The notes beneath the pieces are model-generated. The model did no database searches and was not told the DNA's origin. It saw nothing but the letters and a program-made list of their open reading frames with translations. 32,717 nucleotides of DNA from Aquificales bacterium (GTDB taxonomy: Bacteria > Aquificota > Aquificia > Aquificales > QOAS01): assembly GCA_027036735.1 (NCBI GenBank), contig JALWDU010000063.1:1-32717 (forward strand), read 5' to 3'. The position numbers were made by a program, and so were the translations under genes. This document shows, piece by piece, positions 1 to 7,791 of the stretch. Numbering within the stretch: position 1 is the first letter of the stretch; the number at the start of each line of letters is the position of its first letter.

Positions 1-875
1 ATTAAAGCCTTCCTATCCCCTTCGGTTCTCAAGGGCGGATTTACCTTTACGAGGGAACCGTATTTCAAAACATCTTCCTCCGTAAGGAGCAGGTGGTTCG
101 GGTTCACCTCGCCGGTTATCCTTACCCCCTTTTCCTTAAAGAGTTTTAGAAGTTCTACGGTTTCCTTTGCGGTGATGTGCTGTATGTGAACCTTCGCGCC
201 GGTTATTTGCGCCAGATAGCCGTCCCTAGCGACCGCTATCGCCTCGGCACTCCTGTTTCTGCCCGCGATACCGAGCAGGTCGGAGATTTTCCCCTCGTTT
301 ATATGACCCGCCGACAGAGACGGAAGTTCGGCGTGGTCTTCTATAAGCAGGTCGAGGTCTGCAGCCCACTCGAATGCGGTCCTCAAGAGAGCTTCGTCGG
401 TAGGGGTCGTCCCGTCGTCGGTCAGCGCTATCGCCCCCGCCTCCTTGAGCGCGCCGAATTCGGTCAGCTCCTTGCCCTCTCTACCCCTGGTTATAGCCCC
501 TGCGGGGAAGAGGCGGATTAAGCCAACCCTCTCAGCCTTCAGGCGCTGGTATTCGATTAGGGCGGGGTTGTCGGTTTCCGGATTGGTGTTTGGCATCGAG
601 ACGACCGCGGTAAAACCCCCGAAAACGGCGGCGCGGCTACCGCTCTCTATATCCTCTTTGTGGGTAAAGCCGGGGTCTCTCAGGTGGGCGTGAGGGTCTA
701 CAAATGCGGGGGCGACCACCATATAGCGGGCGTCGATAATTTCCTCCCCCCCCGTAGGGGGGATATTTCTCTCTATCTTGGAAATCTTTCCGTCCTCCAC
801 GAGGATATCGGCTATCCCTTCGAGATTTTGGGAGGGGTCGACGACGTAACCACCCCTTATAAGCAGCTTTCCCAT
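1..875 (-). CDS. pyrC: Dihydroorotase, type I (3' end cut by window)
   Basis: Zinc enzyme closing carbamoyl-aspartate to dihydroorotate in pyrimidine synthesis. About 291 codons are visible from the ATG at 873-875; the C-terminal third, including the usual DHAPH segment, lies beyond the left edge. Metal-site motifs seen in order: DPHAHLRDPG (His62 and His64), LTDDG (Asp152-153), EDHAEL (His181) and KVHIQHIT (His230 and His233). In the family these bind the zinc and the substrate. The arrangement is that of type I dihydroorotases, which in Aquifex form a complex with aspartate carbamoyltransferase; that partner is not in view. The gene diverges from lptD with a 53-bp gap. A GGGGGAGGG stretch lies about 15 bases before the ATG, far for a ribosome site. 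A run of eight G (coding strand) lies at 746-753 and the frame is intact there. Confidence 0.95.
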   Translation of the reverse strand, partial: MGKLLIRGGYVVDPSQNLEGIADILVEDGKISKIERNIPPTGGEEIIDARYMVVAPAFVDPHAHLRDPGFTHKEDIESGSRAAVFGGFTAVVSMPNTNPETDNPALIEYQRLKAERVGLIRLFPAGAITRGREGKELTEFGALKEAGAIALTDDGTTPTDEALLRTAFEWAADLDLLIEDHAELPSLSAGHINEGKISDLLGIAGRNRSAEAIAVARDGYLAQITGAKVHIQHITAKETVELLKLFKEKGVRITGEVNPNHLLLTEEDVLKYGSLVKVNPPLRTEGDRKAL

Positions 876-928
876 CGTTGTTTAATTTTCACCCTCCCCC
901 TTAGGGAGTTGATAATTAATTCCTCGTA

Positions 929-2953
929 ATGAAAAAAACCCTCGCCCTCTTTACCCTTCTCTCGCTAACCTCGGCGGGTTTCGGAAACCTTCTTTTTTTA
1001 AACGCCACCGAGGTGAAAGTGTTATCCGACAACCAACGGGTGGAGGCTTTGGGAAATGTAAAAGCCCTTTACGGGAACTACAGACTAAAAGCCGACCGTT
1101 TGGTGTATTTGAGGGATAAGGGTCTCCTAATAGCGGAGGGAAATGTATTTTTAACCGACGGCAAAGGTGTTTTCCTCCGCGCGAAGAAACTCGTTTACTA
1201 CCTTTCAGAAAGGGTTATCGAATTGTTTAACGTAAGGGGAAAACTTAAGGGGAATTATATAAACTCTTCCTACGTTAGGATAAGGGGCGAAATCTACCTC
1301 TTCAAAGAGGCTTGCGCCACCAAGTGCGCCGACCGCTCGGCGGAGGTTTGCGCGAGGAAATTTGTATTCAAACGGCAAAAGGGCGAGGGTGTAGCCTATT
1401 CGGCAACGGTAAAGGTTGAGGGTATCCCGATATTCTACACCCCCTATTACGCCTTTCAGACCAAACGGAAAACCGGTTTTTTAGCCCCCAAGATGGGGGT
1501 TGACAACTACGGCGATTTCGTCTACCGCCAACCCTTCTTTTGGGCAATCTCCCCCTATTCCGACCTAACCTTTACCGGCGATTACAGGGCGGGGGGACTC
1601 TACGGGGGGGGTTTGCAGTTTAGGAAGTATTTCGCCCGAGATAGCTATTTGGAAACGTTAAATCAGCTCTACTACGACGACGCCTATCCCAGCAAGTGGT
1701 GGGAGGGAAGGGACTACCACCGCCGCCTTAGATACCTGCTCTTCGGCAAGGGGTATAAGGGAAATCTCACCTTCCAATGGGAGTTGCCCTCCGACATAGA
1801 CTACTTCTACGACATATTTTTCTTCGACAAAGACCAACACTACAAGAGTTTTGCGAAAAGCTTTATCCAATACACCTTAAACGGGGAGAGGTTTAACCTA
1901 AACCTAAAAGGGGAGTATTTTTACAACCTCACCACGAGAGACCGTTCGAAAGACCTCGCAACCCTACCCGATATCTATCTCTATCTGAAACCCCAACCTT
2001 TGGGAGAGGGATTTACCTACGACCTGACGACGGAACTCACAAACTTCTACACCGACAATAAGAGTTTTTGGAGGTATAGACTCGTTCCGAAACTGGGATG
2101 GAAACACACATTTGGAACCACTCCGGTGGCTTTTTACTTTAAACCCTACTACATCTATTACTCCTCCACCCGTTACGGAAACCGAAAGAACGTTCTCGGT
2201 TACAGCCTAACCGCAAAGAGTCTCCTATACAACTTCAACCTCGTGAGGACCGAGAGTTGGAATCTCTTCTCCAGTTGGGAGTGGGTTTACAAATTCCACC
2301 CCTTTGAGGAAAAGAATCACCCACCCTTTGACACCTTCGACGAACTTTCGAAACAAAATCTTCTAACCTTGAGGGGTGTAAATTCCCTAAACTACGGCGG
2401 GAAAGAGGTTGCAAACTTTATCGTGGAACAGCCCTACAACTTTTACAGCGGCTACAACTTCCCCACCGACGGAGCCTACATAAACGGCAAACTGCTACCC
2501 CTAAAGCTTTACTACAACATAAACCCCCCTTCGGGGGATATTTCCTTGGGCGGGCAAATCTACTACGACCACCACCTGTCGGAAATCGTTTACAACACCG
2601 CTTGGATAAATTGGACAGCCGTAAAAACCCTAACGGCGAAGTTAGACCTAGACTTTTCCTATACCCTAAGTAAAGACCACCTCGGGGAGAAGCAAACCGA
2701 CCAATACTCCTACGGGTTGAAACTCAACTGGAAAAACCTTCGGGTGGAGGGGAAAAATTACTACGACTCCCTAAGGGGTAAAAACATTAGAAACTCCCTA
2801 AGTGTGGACTACAACCGAAACTGTTGGAGTATAGGTCTCCGCTATCAAAGGGAGTACAACTTCGACAACAACCGTTATGACTGGAACCTCCTATTGGTCT
2901 TCAACTTCTTTTCCAACCCCTTCAACTTCCTAGTAGCCGGAGGTAGAAAATGA
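929..2953 (+). CDS. lptD: LPS assembly outer-membrane protein LptD
   Basis: Outer-membrane beta-barrel that, with lipoprotein LptE, inserts lipopolysaccharide into the outer leaflet. The 674-aa product starts with a signal peptide (MKKTLALFTLL..., likely cleaved near residue 20). A periplasmic OstA/LptA-like beta-jellyroll follows (roughly 25-165: NATEVKVLSDN..., ALGNVKALYG, IAEGNVFLTDG), then a long barrel rich in alternating aromatic residues. Three cysteines (CATKC...C, about residues 128-139) and one near the C-terminus (NRNCWS, about 631) could form the inter-domain disulfides known for LptD, although the usual C-terminal Cys-Cys pair is a single Cys here. The barrel ends without a canonical terminal Phe. 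No Shine-Dalgarno sequence precedes the ATG; a GATAAT box lies 14 bases upstream. It overlaps the next gene by ATGA. Its presence shows the organism has LPS. Confidence 0.93.
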   Translation: MKKTLALFTLLSLTSAGFGNLLFLNATEVKVLSDNQRVEALGNVKALYGNYRLKADRLVYLRDKGLLIAEGNVFLTDGKGVFLRAKKLVYYLSERVIELFNVRGKLKGNYINSSYVRIRGEIYLFKEACATKCADRSAEVCARKFVFKRQKGEGVAYSATVKVEGIPIFYTPYYAFQTKRKTGFLAPKMGVDNYGDFVYRQPFFWAISPYSDLTFTGDYRAGGLYGGGLQFRKYFARDSYLETLNQLYYDDAYPSKWWEGRDYHRRLRYLLFGKGYKGNLTFQWELPSDIDYFYDIFFFDKDQHYKSFAKSFIQYTLNGERFNLNLKGEYFYNLTTRDRSKDLATLPDIYLYLKPQPLGEGFTYDLTTELTNFYTDNKSFWRYRLVPKLGWKHTFGTTPVAFYFKPYYIYYSSTRYGNRKNVLGYSLTAKSLLYNFNLVRTESWNLFSSWEWVYKFHPFEEKNHPPFDTFDELSKQNLLTLRGVNSLNYGGKEVANFIVEQPYNFYSGYNFPTDGAYINGKLLPLKLYYNINPPSGDISLGGQIYYDHHLSEIVYNTAWINWTAVKTLTAKLDLDFSYTLSKDHLGEKQTDQYSYGLKLNWKNLRVEGKNYYDSLRGKNIRNSLSVDYNRNCWSIGLRYQREYNFDNNRYDWNLLLVFNFFSNPFNFLVAGGRK

Positions 2954-3726
2954 AGAGGTGGAAAGGTTTCCTCCACCCGAAGGAGCTGGAGCTTATCGGC
3001 GAACTGAAAGCCAAACAGGGAGATGTTTGGAGGTTATTTCGCATACTGTCGGAGTTCGTGCAGGGATTTGACCTACTTTCGGAGATAGGACCATCGGTAA
3101 CCTTTTTCGGAAGTTCCCGCTTTGGCGAGGATAACCCCTACTACCAACTGGCTTACAAAACCGCCTACCTCTTCGGAAAGGAGGGGTATGCGGTAGTCAC
3201 CGGCGGTGGACCCGGCATCATGGAGGCGGCAAACAGGGGGGCTTACGAGGCGGGAGCCGAAAGTATAGGTCTGCAAATAGATATCCCCACCGAGGTGAAT
3301 AAAAACCCCTATCTCACAAAGCGGTTGGTTTTCAAACACTTCTTTGTCAGAAAGGTTATGCTCCTGCGCTACGCCCTCGGTTACATAATCTTTCCCGGCG
3401 GCTACGGAACCTTTGACGAGCTTTTCGAAGCCCTAACCCTCATGCAGACAAAAAAGATGTATCCCTTCCCCGTCCTTCTCTTCGGTTCCGACTACTGGAA
3501 GCCCTTAGTCCGATACATGCGCCACGTTATGGTAGAAAACGGCACCATAGACGAGGACGACCTTAACTTTTTCCAAATAATAGACCACCCGGAGGAGGCG
3601 GTGGAAATTATCGACCGCTTCGTGTTGGAAAAGAGCAAATTCCTCGGTGAGGATTTTGTAAGAAATAGGAAATTCCTTCCCCTTTTGGAGAGGTTAAAGG
3701 AGAAATACCGCCAAAGGGAGGGTTAG
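2950..3726 (+). CDS. LOG-family Rossmann protein (TIGR00730-type)
   Basis: A 258-aa protein with the two hallmark motifs of the LOG / so-called lysine-decarboxylase-like family: GGGPGIMEAANRGA and PGGYGTFDE. Characterised members are nucleoside 5'-monophosphate phosphoribohydrolases that release a free base, with Arg and Glu of the second motif in catalysis. Many bacterial members have no known physiological substrate, so the true reaction is uncertain. The start overlaps the lptD stop (ATGA) and has a good ribosome site (GGAGG, six bases before the ATG), so it is co-transcribed and translationally coupled with lptD. The reason for pairing with LPS export is not evident. Its stop overlaps that of convergent aroC by four bases. 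Confidence 0.88.
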   Translation: MKRWKGFLHPKELELIGELKAKQGDVWRLFRILSEFVQGFDLLSEIGPSVTFFGSSRFGEDNPYYQLAYKTAYLFGKEGYAVVTGGGPGIMEAANRGAYEAGAESIGLQIDIPTEVNKNPYLTKRLVFKHFFVRKVMLLRYALGYIIFPGGYGTFDELFEALTLMQTKKMYPFPVLLFGSDYWKPLVRYMRHVMVENGTIDEDDLNFFQIIDHPEEAVEIIDRFVLEKSKFLGEDFVRNRKFLPLLERLKEKYRQREG

Positions 3727-4895
3727 AAATTTTTGACGTGTTCCATATAGAGTTTAAATCTCTCTTTGACCTCCTCCATAAAGTCGCCGCCGAGCTTCTC
3801 AAGCAGGGCGTCCGCCAACACTATAGCCAGCATCGCCTCCGCCACAACGGAAGCGGCGGGGACGGCGGTCACATCGGAGCGCTCGCGCATAGCCTTAACC
3901 TCTTGTTTAGTCTCAATATCGACACTCTTAAGGGGAGACATTAGGGTGGGTATCGGTTTCATGGCTATTCTGACAACCAGCGGTTCGCCGTTGGTTATTC
4001 CCCCTTCGGTGCCGCCGAGGCGGTTGGTGTAGCGGAAAAAGCCCCTCTCCTCGCTCCAGCCTATTTCGTCCATAACCCTGCTACCGGGGAGAAAGCCGGT
4101 CTCGAAGCCGCTCCCTATCTCGACCCCTTTAATAGCCTGTATCGACATCATCGCCTGGGCTATGCGACCGTCCAGCCTCCTATCCCACTGAATGTGGCTT
4201 CCCAAACCGGGGGGAACGTTTAGGGCGAACACCTCTATTATTCCCCCCAGCGTTTCCCCCTTCTCCTTCGCCTTATCTATGAGGGTCTTCACATAGGGGT
4301 CTTCCAAGGGGTTGGGAATTCTAACCTCCGACTGCTCCGCCTTTAGGTGTCTGCTCCAGAGGTCGAGGGGCATCTCCTTTACCCTGTAGCCCCCCAATAC
4401 GCGGACGTAGCTACCTATTTTTATCCCGAATTCGGATAGAAACTTCTTACAAACCGCCCCGACGGCAACGCGGGCGGCGGTCTCCCTTGCCGAACTCCTT
4501 TCGAGGATATTCCTCAAATCCCTCTGATTGTATTTGATACCGCCGACTAGGTCGGCATGTCCCGGACGGGGTTTTGTAAAGGGTTGGTAGCCCTCCGGGG
4601 GTTCCCCCTCCACAGCCATCCGCTCCCTCCAGTTTTCGAAATCCCTGTTCCACACCGCCATGGCTATGGGGGAGCCGAGGGTTTTGCCGAAGCGAACGCC
4701 GGAAATGATATCGACCCTGTCTTTTTCTATCTTCATCCGACCGCCGCGTCCGTAACCCTTTTGACGGCGCGCCAGCTCGCGGTTTATATCCTCGGGGGAG
4801 AGTTCGAGATTTGCCGGTATACCCTCCAGTATAGCCACAAGACCCTTTCCGTGACTCTCTCCGGCGGTTAGAAATCTAAGCACCCTTAGAGACAT
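3723..4895 (-). CDS. aroC: Chorismate synthase
   Basis: Last enzyme of the shikimate pathway: converts 5-enolpyruvylshikimate-3-phosphate to chorismate, using reduced FMN. The 390-aa length is normal. Signature stretches are RFLTAGESHGKG at the N-terminus (GESHG catalytic His region), RPGHADLVG, GRSSARETAARVAVGA-type (here ERSSARETAARVAVGA) and GGTEGGITNGEPLVVR. No flavin-reductase fusion is present, so reduced flavin must come from elsewhere. No close Shine-Dalgarno sequence is seen; TAAAAT 12 bases before the ATG is a plausible -10 box giving a very short leader. It is convergent with the LOG gene (overlapping stops) and stands alone on its strand. Confidence 0.97.
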   Translation of the reverse strand: MSLRVLRFLTAGESHGKGLVAILEGIPANLELSPEDINRELARRQKGYGRGGRMKIEKDRVDIISGVRFGKTLGSPIAMAVWNRDFENWRERMAVEGEPPEGYQPFTKPRPGHADLVGGIKYNQRDLRNILERSSARETAARVAVGAVCKKFLSEFGIKIGSYVRVLGGYRVKEMPLDLWSRHLKAEQSEVRIPNPLEDPYVKTLIDKAKEKGETLGGIIEVFALNVPPGLGSHIQWDRRLDGRIAQAMMSIQAIKGVEIGSGFETGFLPGSRVMDEIGWSEERGFFRYTNRLGGTEGGITNGEPLVVRIAMKPIPTLMSPLKSVDIETKQEVKAMRERSDVTAVPAASVVAEAMLAIVLADALLEKLGGDFMEEVKERFKLYMEHVKNF

Positions 4896-5154
4896 TTGGA
4901 GATTAGGATTTTACCCCCTATAGGGAAACAAAAATTCACACTCCGTCTGAGTGAATTGATAAAACCCGTTCCTCTAAGAGGAGAAAAAACTTTCAACCCC
5001 TTTTAGCCAAAAAGCGCTTCCTCAAACTCATTTTGGTGGGCGATAAATTCGCAGTCCGTCAAAAGTTTAGCGGAGAAAAGGAAAACACATCTAAAGGGAA
5101 TAAAAGGGTTAAAACCCAACAAGGGGGGTTGAAGGAAAAAACCCAAAAGGGGGT
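4896..5154. other. Intergenic region with small inverted repeats
   Basis: This 259-bp stretch between aroC (upstream side) and bpsA (downstream side) holds no convincing gene. ATTCAC (4934-4939) and GTGAAT (4951-4956) form an inverted repeat that on the minus strand would lie in the aroC upstream region. CCTCTAAGAGG (4972-4982) is a second small palindrome. The bpsA terminator lies at the right end. No tRNA-like fold or CRISPR repeat was seen. Confidence 0.5.
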
Positions 5155-5157
5155 TTA
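5134..5157 (-). terminator. Intrinsic terminator of bpsA
   Basis: Read on the minus strand, AAACCC, a CCTTTT loop and GGGTTT form a stem followed by a T-run (TTTTTCC). The stem begins inside the stop codon of bpsA, so termination would occur immediately after the gene. Confidence 0.65.
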
Positions 5158-6219
5158 GGTGGTGGAACCCTCTTCGTCGAGGTAGAAAACTTCGTCGGAA
5201 ATGGGTTCGTTGGTTCTCTCGAAGCCGGGGAGCAGTTCTATCCTATACCAGGCGCTTCTATACCATATGTCTTGGGGAGCCTTTTTAACGGGAGCAACCT
5301 GCGCCGCCTTGGTCTCCTCGTGGTAGCCCCAATTCATGTAGTCGTTGAAGTCCTGAATGATATCGGTGATAACCGCTCCGATGCGCAGGAGCTCCTTCTG
5401 GAATTTCTGCCACCTGAAAATCGAGCTATCCCTCAAGGTTAGACCGAAGTATCCGGCTCCGCCGTGGTCTTTAATGGTGGCTATACCCCTCGCGATGAAG
5501 GCTTTAAACGCCGCAAAGGTTTCGGGAGGGTCGGTTACGAATACGTCGAACTTGCCGAGAAACTCGTCGGTATAGGGGTTTCTCAGGTCGTGAACCCTAG
5601 CCTCGACATTTTTTAGACCGAGCTCTTTGATAATTTTGTTGTCGAACTCGATGAGCCTTTCGTCGATGTCGATAATGAGAAGGCGTTTGTAACCTCCGTA
5701 GAGGGCTATAGCGAGACCGGTGAGGTCGTCTTCCGCACCCATAACGATGATTTCTTTACCCTCGATATCACCCCTCATATCCATGTGGAGAACGCGGGAA
5801 ACGGTGGTTTCGGGGGTGACGGCACCTTGGTCGAACTGCTGAACCGGCTCCGGTCTATCCTTGGCTATCTCGACAAAGGTTCTGTAAAACTCGATATTCT
5901 TGTAGAAGGGAACGCCCCTACCCTGGCAAGCCTCGCAGGAAAAGTCCTTGTAGGGACCTATGTTGTATTCCCTAATAACTTCCCAACCCTTTTCGGTCAA
6001 GAGGATTTCGTCGTTTTCAATTTTTACCAAGCCCCTTTCCGCCAAAGCCCTGATGATGGCGCTGGCGTAGGGAACGGGTAGGTCGGAATAGTCCACAACT
6101 TTCCAAAAGTCGGTGGTCACCTGCAGGGCGGCTAGAACCCTTTCAACATTTCTCCTGTAAATGTTTTGAATACCTTGAGCTTGAACTTCCTTTACTATTT
6201 CCATTAATAGGTCTGCCAC
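5155..6219 (-). CDS. bpsA: N4-bis(aminopropyl)spermidine synthase-like (branched-chain polyamine synthase)
   Basis: A 354-aa member of the BpsA (former DUF43) family of aminopropyltransferases. In Thermococcus kodakarensis the family member adds aminopropyl groups from decarboxylated SAM to the internal nitrogen of spermidine, making branched polyamines that protect nucleic acids at high temperature. Visible features: an N-terminal winged-helix part (residues 1-85, ...LTEKGWEVIREY), a CEACQGRG Cys pair (about 95-98), a Rossmann methyltransferase-like core with GAEDDLTGLAIALYGG, LLIIDIDERLIEF, and DPPETF. The start is GTG with a strong double ribosome site (AGGAGGTAGGAG). Genes making the decarboxylated-SAM donor (speD) are not in view. 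Family assignment is firm; the exact polyamine product is inferred. Confidence 0.88.
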   Translation of the reverse strand: MADLLMEIVKEVQAQGIQNIYRRNVERVLAALQVTTDFWKVVDYSDLPVPYASAIIRALAERGLVKIENDEILLTEKGWEVIREYNIGPYKDFSCEACQGRGVPFYKNIEFYRTFVEIAKDRPEPVQQFDQGAVTPETTVSRVLHMDMRGDIEGKEIIVMGAEDDLTGLAIALYGGYKRLLIIDIDERLIEFDNKIIKELGLKNVEARVHDLRNPYTDEFLGKFDVFVTDPPETFAAFKAFIARGIATIKDHGGAGYFGLTLRDSSIFRWQKFQKELLRIGAVITDIIQDFNDYMNWGYHEETKAAQVAPVKKAPQDIWYRSAWYRIELLPGFERTNEPISDEVFYLDEEGSTT

Positions 6220-6359
6220 TTTCTCCTACCTCCTATTGTGGTTTTTACAAAGTTCTCCTTATTTTACGGAACCCCACGCCAGAAAGCCTTCCATCTGTGA
6301 TAGAGAGATAAATTGCATCCTATAGGTTTTAAAATCCCTATCTAAAGGAGTTTGGAACT

Positions 6360-7601
6360 GTGACTAAAGCCGATAAAATCAAACAATCCATTAAACTAAC
6401 CAAAGAAAAAAGGAAGCTCCAAACTCCCAAAGTCTTCCAGCTCAAACTCCAAACCCTCTCTAAATCCGATATAAAAACCTTAGAAAGACTTTTCTTAGAG
6501 GCTAAATGGTTCTATAATTACCTTATAGCCGATATTGATAGCCGATTAAACAAAAAATCTGAAAAACTTAAAGTAGTCGAAATTAAAACTCCTAACAGCT
6601 TTGAAAAAAGAGAACTGAATCTCTTGGGTTCTCAAGTCAAGCAAGGCATTATTGAAAGGATTAAAACCAGCCTTAAAGCTTTGAAAAAACTAAAGGAACA
6701 AGGCTATAAAGTAGGAAAACTCCAATTTAAATCCGATTTTAAAAGCATTCCCCTAAAGCAATTTAGAATCACCTACAAAATAGACTTCAAAAGAAACAGA
6801 ATTAAAGTTCAAGGCATTAGAAAGTGGTTTAGAGTTTTGGGATTGCACCAGATACCTAAAAATTCGGAGATTGCAAACGCTTTTCTGGTTAAAAAGCCTT
6901 CAGGCTTCTATCTATATGTGGTTTGCTATCTTTGGAGAGAGGAAGTTTTAAGGGAAATAAAACAAAAACAGACTTCAATTCCTGTAGGTATTAAATACCA
7001 GCTAACTTTAACAACGGGGGAAAGTTTTAAGTGGTACATTCCCGAAACGAAGAGGCTTAAAAGGTTGCAGAAGATTTTGGCAAGGAAAAGAAAAGGGAGT
7101 AAAAACTATCAAAAGATTAAAAGGTTAATACAAAAGGAATGGGAATATATTAAGAACAAAAGAAAAGACATTCAAAACAAGGTAATAAGCTACTTAAAGA
7201 AGTTTCCGTTTATAGCGGTTCAAAGAGATGACATAAAAGGTTGGCATGAAGGATTGTTTGGGAAAGAAGTTCAAAACACGGGGATAGGGGGAATAACTGC
7301 AAGGCTGAAATACCTTGCGACCTTTATCCCTGTAGAATTTGTGCCGAAATATGAAGCAACAACACAAACTTGCTGTAGATGTGGTTTTAAGCAAAAAGTT
7401 GAATTAAACGAGAGAACTTATAAATGTCAAAAATGCGGTTTAGAGATAGATAGGGATTTAAATGGAGCGTGGAACATATTAAAGATTGGATTAAAGCAAT
7501 TGGCAAAGAAAAATAAGGTGCTGGCAGACCGCCTAAAGTCTGCCCTACCCGTGGACTGCGGGGAAGTAACGCCCGTGGAGTGGGGGTTATCCCCACGATG
7601 A
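6360..7601 (+). CDS. tnpB: TnpB-family protein with defective RuvC site (probably nuclease-dead)
   Basis: A 413-aa TnpB-type protein, in active relatives an RNA-guided endonuclease of the IS200/IS605 family and ancestor of Cas12. The start is GTG with AAAGGAG nine bases before it. Seen: basic N-terminal region, RuvC fold, a four-Cys zinc ribbon (CCRCGF...CQKCG) and the last RuvC motif (EIDRDLNGAWN) with its Asp. Where relatives have GID-x-GI-K, this protein reads VGIKYQLTLTTGE. The simplest alignment is an in-frame loss of four residues including the first catalytic Asp, between two copies of Gly-Ile. The second motif reads VQRDDIKGW where relatives have QDENIKGW, i.e. Glu to Asp. The frame is otherwise intact and the tail (VDCGEVTPVEWG) is the usual one overlapping the omega-RNA. 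It may be a decayed nuclease or a TldR-like repressor. Confidence 0.85.
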   Translation: MTKADKIKQSIKLTKEKRKLQTPKVFQLKLQTLSKSDIKTLERLFLEAKWFYNYLIADIDSRLNKKSEKLKVVEIKTPNSFEKRELNLLGSQVKQGIIERIKTSLKALKKLKEQGYKVGKLQFKSDFKSIPLKQFRITYKIDFKRNRIKVQGIRKWFRVLGLHQIPKNSEIANAFLVKKPSGFYLYVVCYLWREEVLREIKQKQTSIPVGIKYQLTLTTGESFKWYIPETKRLKRLQKILARKRKGSKNYQKIKRLIQKEWEYIKNKRKDIQNKVISYLKKFPFIAVQRDDIKGWHEGLFGKEVQNTGIGGITARLKYLATFIPVEFVPKYEATTQTCCRCGFKQKVELNERTYKCQKCGLEIDRDLNGAWNILKIGLKQLAKKNKVLADRLKSALPVDCGEVTPVEWGLSPR

Positions 7602-7640
7602 AGCGGGAAGCTCCTCATCTCTGATGGGGGAGGAGGTCAC
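7500..7640 (+). ncRNA. Omega-RNA (TnpB guide scaffold), guide begins at 7641
   Basis: The end of tnpB and the right end of the element form the expected string of hairpins. GGCAGAC pairs with GTCTGCC (7523-7544), GTGGGG pairs with CCCCAC (7580-7596), and a terminal hairpin CTCCTCATC/GATGGGGGAG lies at 7611-7632, ending in GGAGGTCAC. By analogy with known omega-RNAs the next 16-20 bases (7641 onward, GGACGTCTCCGGCGCA) would be the guide. The 5' boundary is approximate. Conservation of all three hairpins alongside a broken RuvC site is notable. Confidence 0.6.
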
Positions 7641-7695
7641 GGACGTCTCCGGCGCAAAACCCAACGGAAACTTTCAAAAAATTCACCTACAAAAG

Positions 7696-7740
7696 TGGTA
7701 ATTTTCGGGTTAACAATTTTGGTAATTCTGTTAACACCCG
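7696..7740 (+). promoter_or_regulatory. Repeat-rich putative operator upstream of the ammonium channel gene
   Basis: Two direct copies of TGGTAATT (7696-7703 and 7720-7727) start 24 bp apart, each followed by a GTTAAC-containing stretch. Together they also make an inverted repeat, CGGGTTAACA (7706-7715) against TGTTAACACCCG (7729-7740, one extra base). The block ends 51 bp before the amtB ATG, a normal place for regulator binding. The regulator is unknown; no sigma-54 promoter with correct GG/GC spacing was found. Confidence 0.5.
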
Positions 7741-7791
7741 TTTATTCCCACCTACGGATAATGGCTTCTAAAAACTTGCGGAGGTCTAAAA

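Larger units (their letters stand above)
6268..7640 (+). mobile_element. IS200/IS605-type element with tnpB only (no tnpA)
   Basis: The element consists of one tnpB gene with flanking structured ends and no Y1 transposase. The right end is well placed at 7640 (...AGGAGGTCAC) after a terminal hairpin (7611-7619 with 7623-7632). The left end is less sure. TTTTAC at 6262-6267 would be a fitting target/TAM-like flank. The subterminal 11-mer at 6292-6302 (CATCTGTGATA) resembles the right-end hairpin core at 7616-7626 (CATCTCTGATG). The interior is clearly AT-richer and A-richer than the neighbouring genes. It sits between bpsA and amtB without breaking a gene. Lacking tnpA it could move only with a helper in trans. 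Confidence 0.6.

Noticed and set aside
1604-1611. Runs of eight G in lptD (and at 746-753 in pyrC) as phase-variation switches
   Set aside because: Both frames are intact, the runs encode ordinary Gly residues, and a C/G-run-rich codon habit is general in this genome.
5003-5119. Minus-strand 38-codon reading frame ending ...CEFIAHQNEFEEALFG
   Set aside because: TTG start, no ribosome site, lies beyond the bpsA terminator, and no family recognised. Possibly a remnant but not supportable as a gene.
6785-6830. Idea that tnpB is a frameshifted pseudogene
   Set aside because: The frame is continuous over 413 codons with a ribosome site, zinc ribbon and normal tail; only RuvC residues are altered.
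7741-7791. Possible sigma-54 promoter before amtB (TGGCTT...TTGC)
   Set aside because: The spacing between the GG and GC elements is three bases too long.
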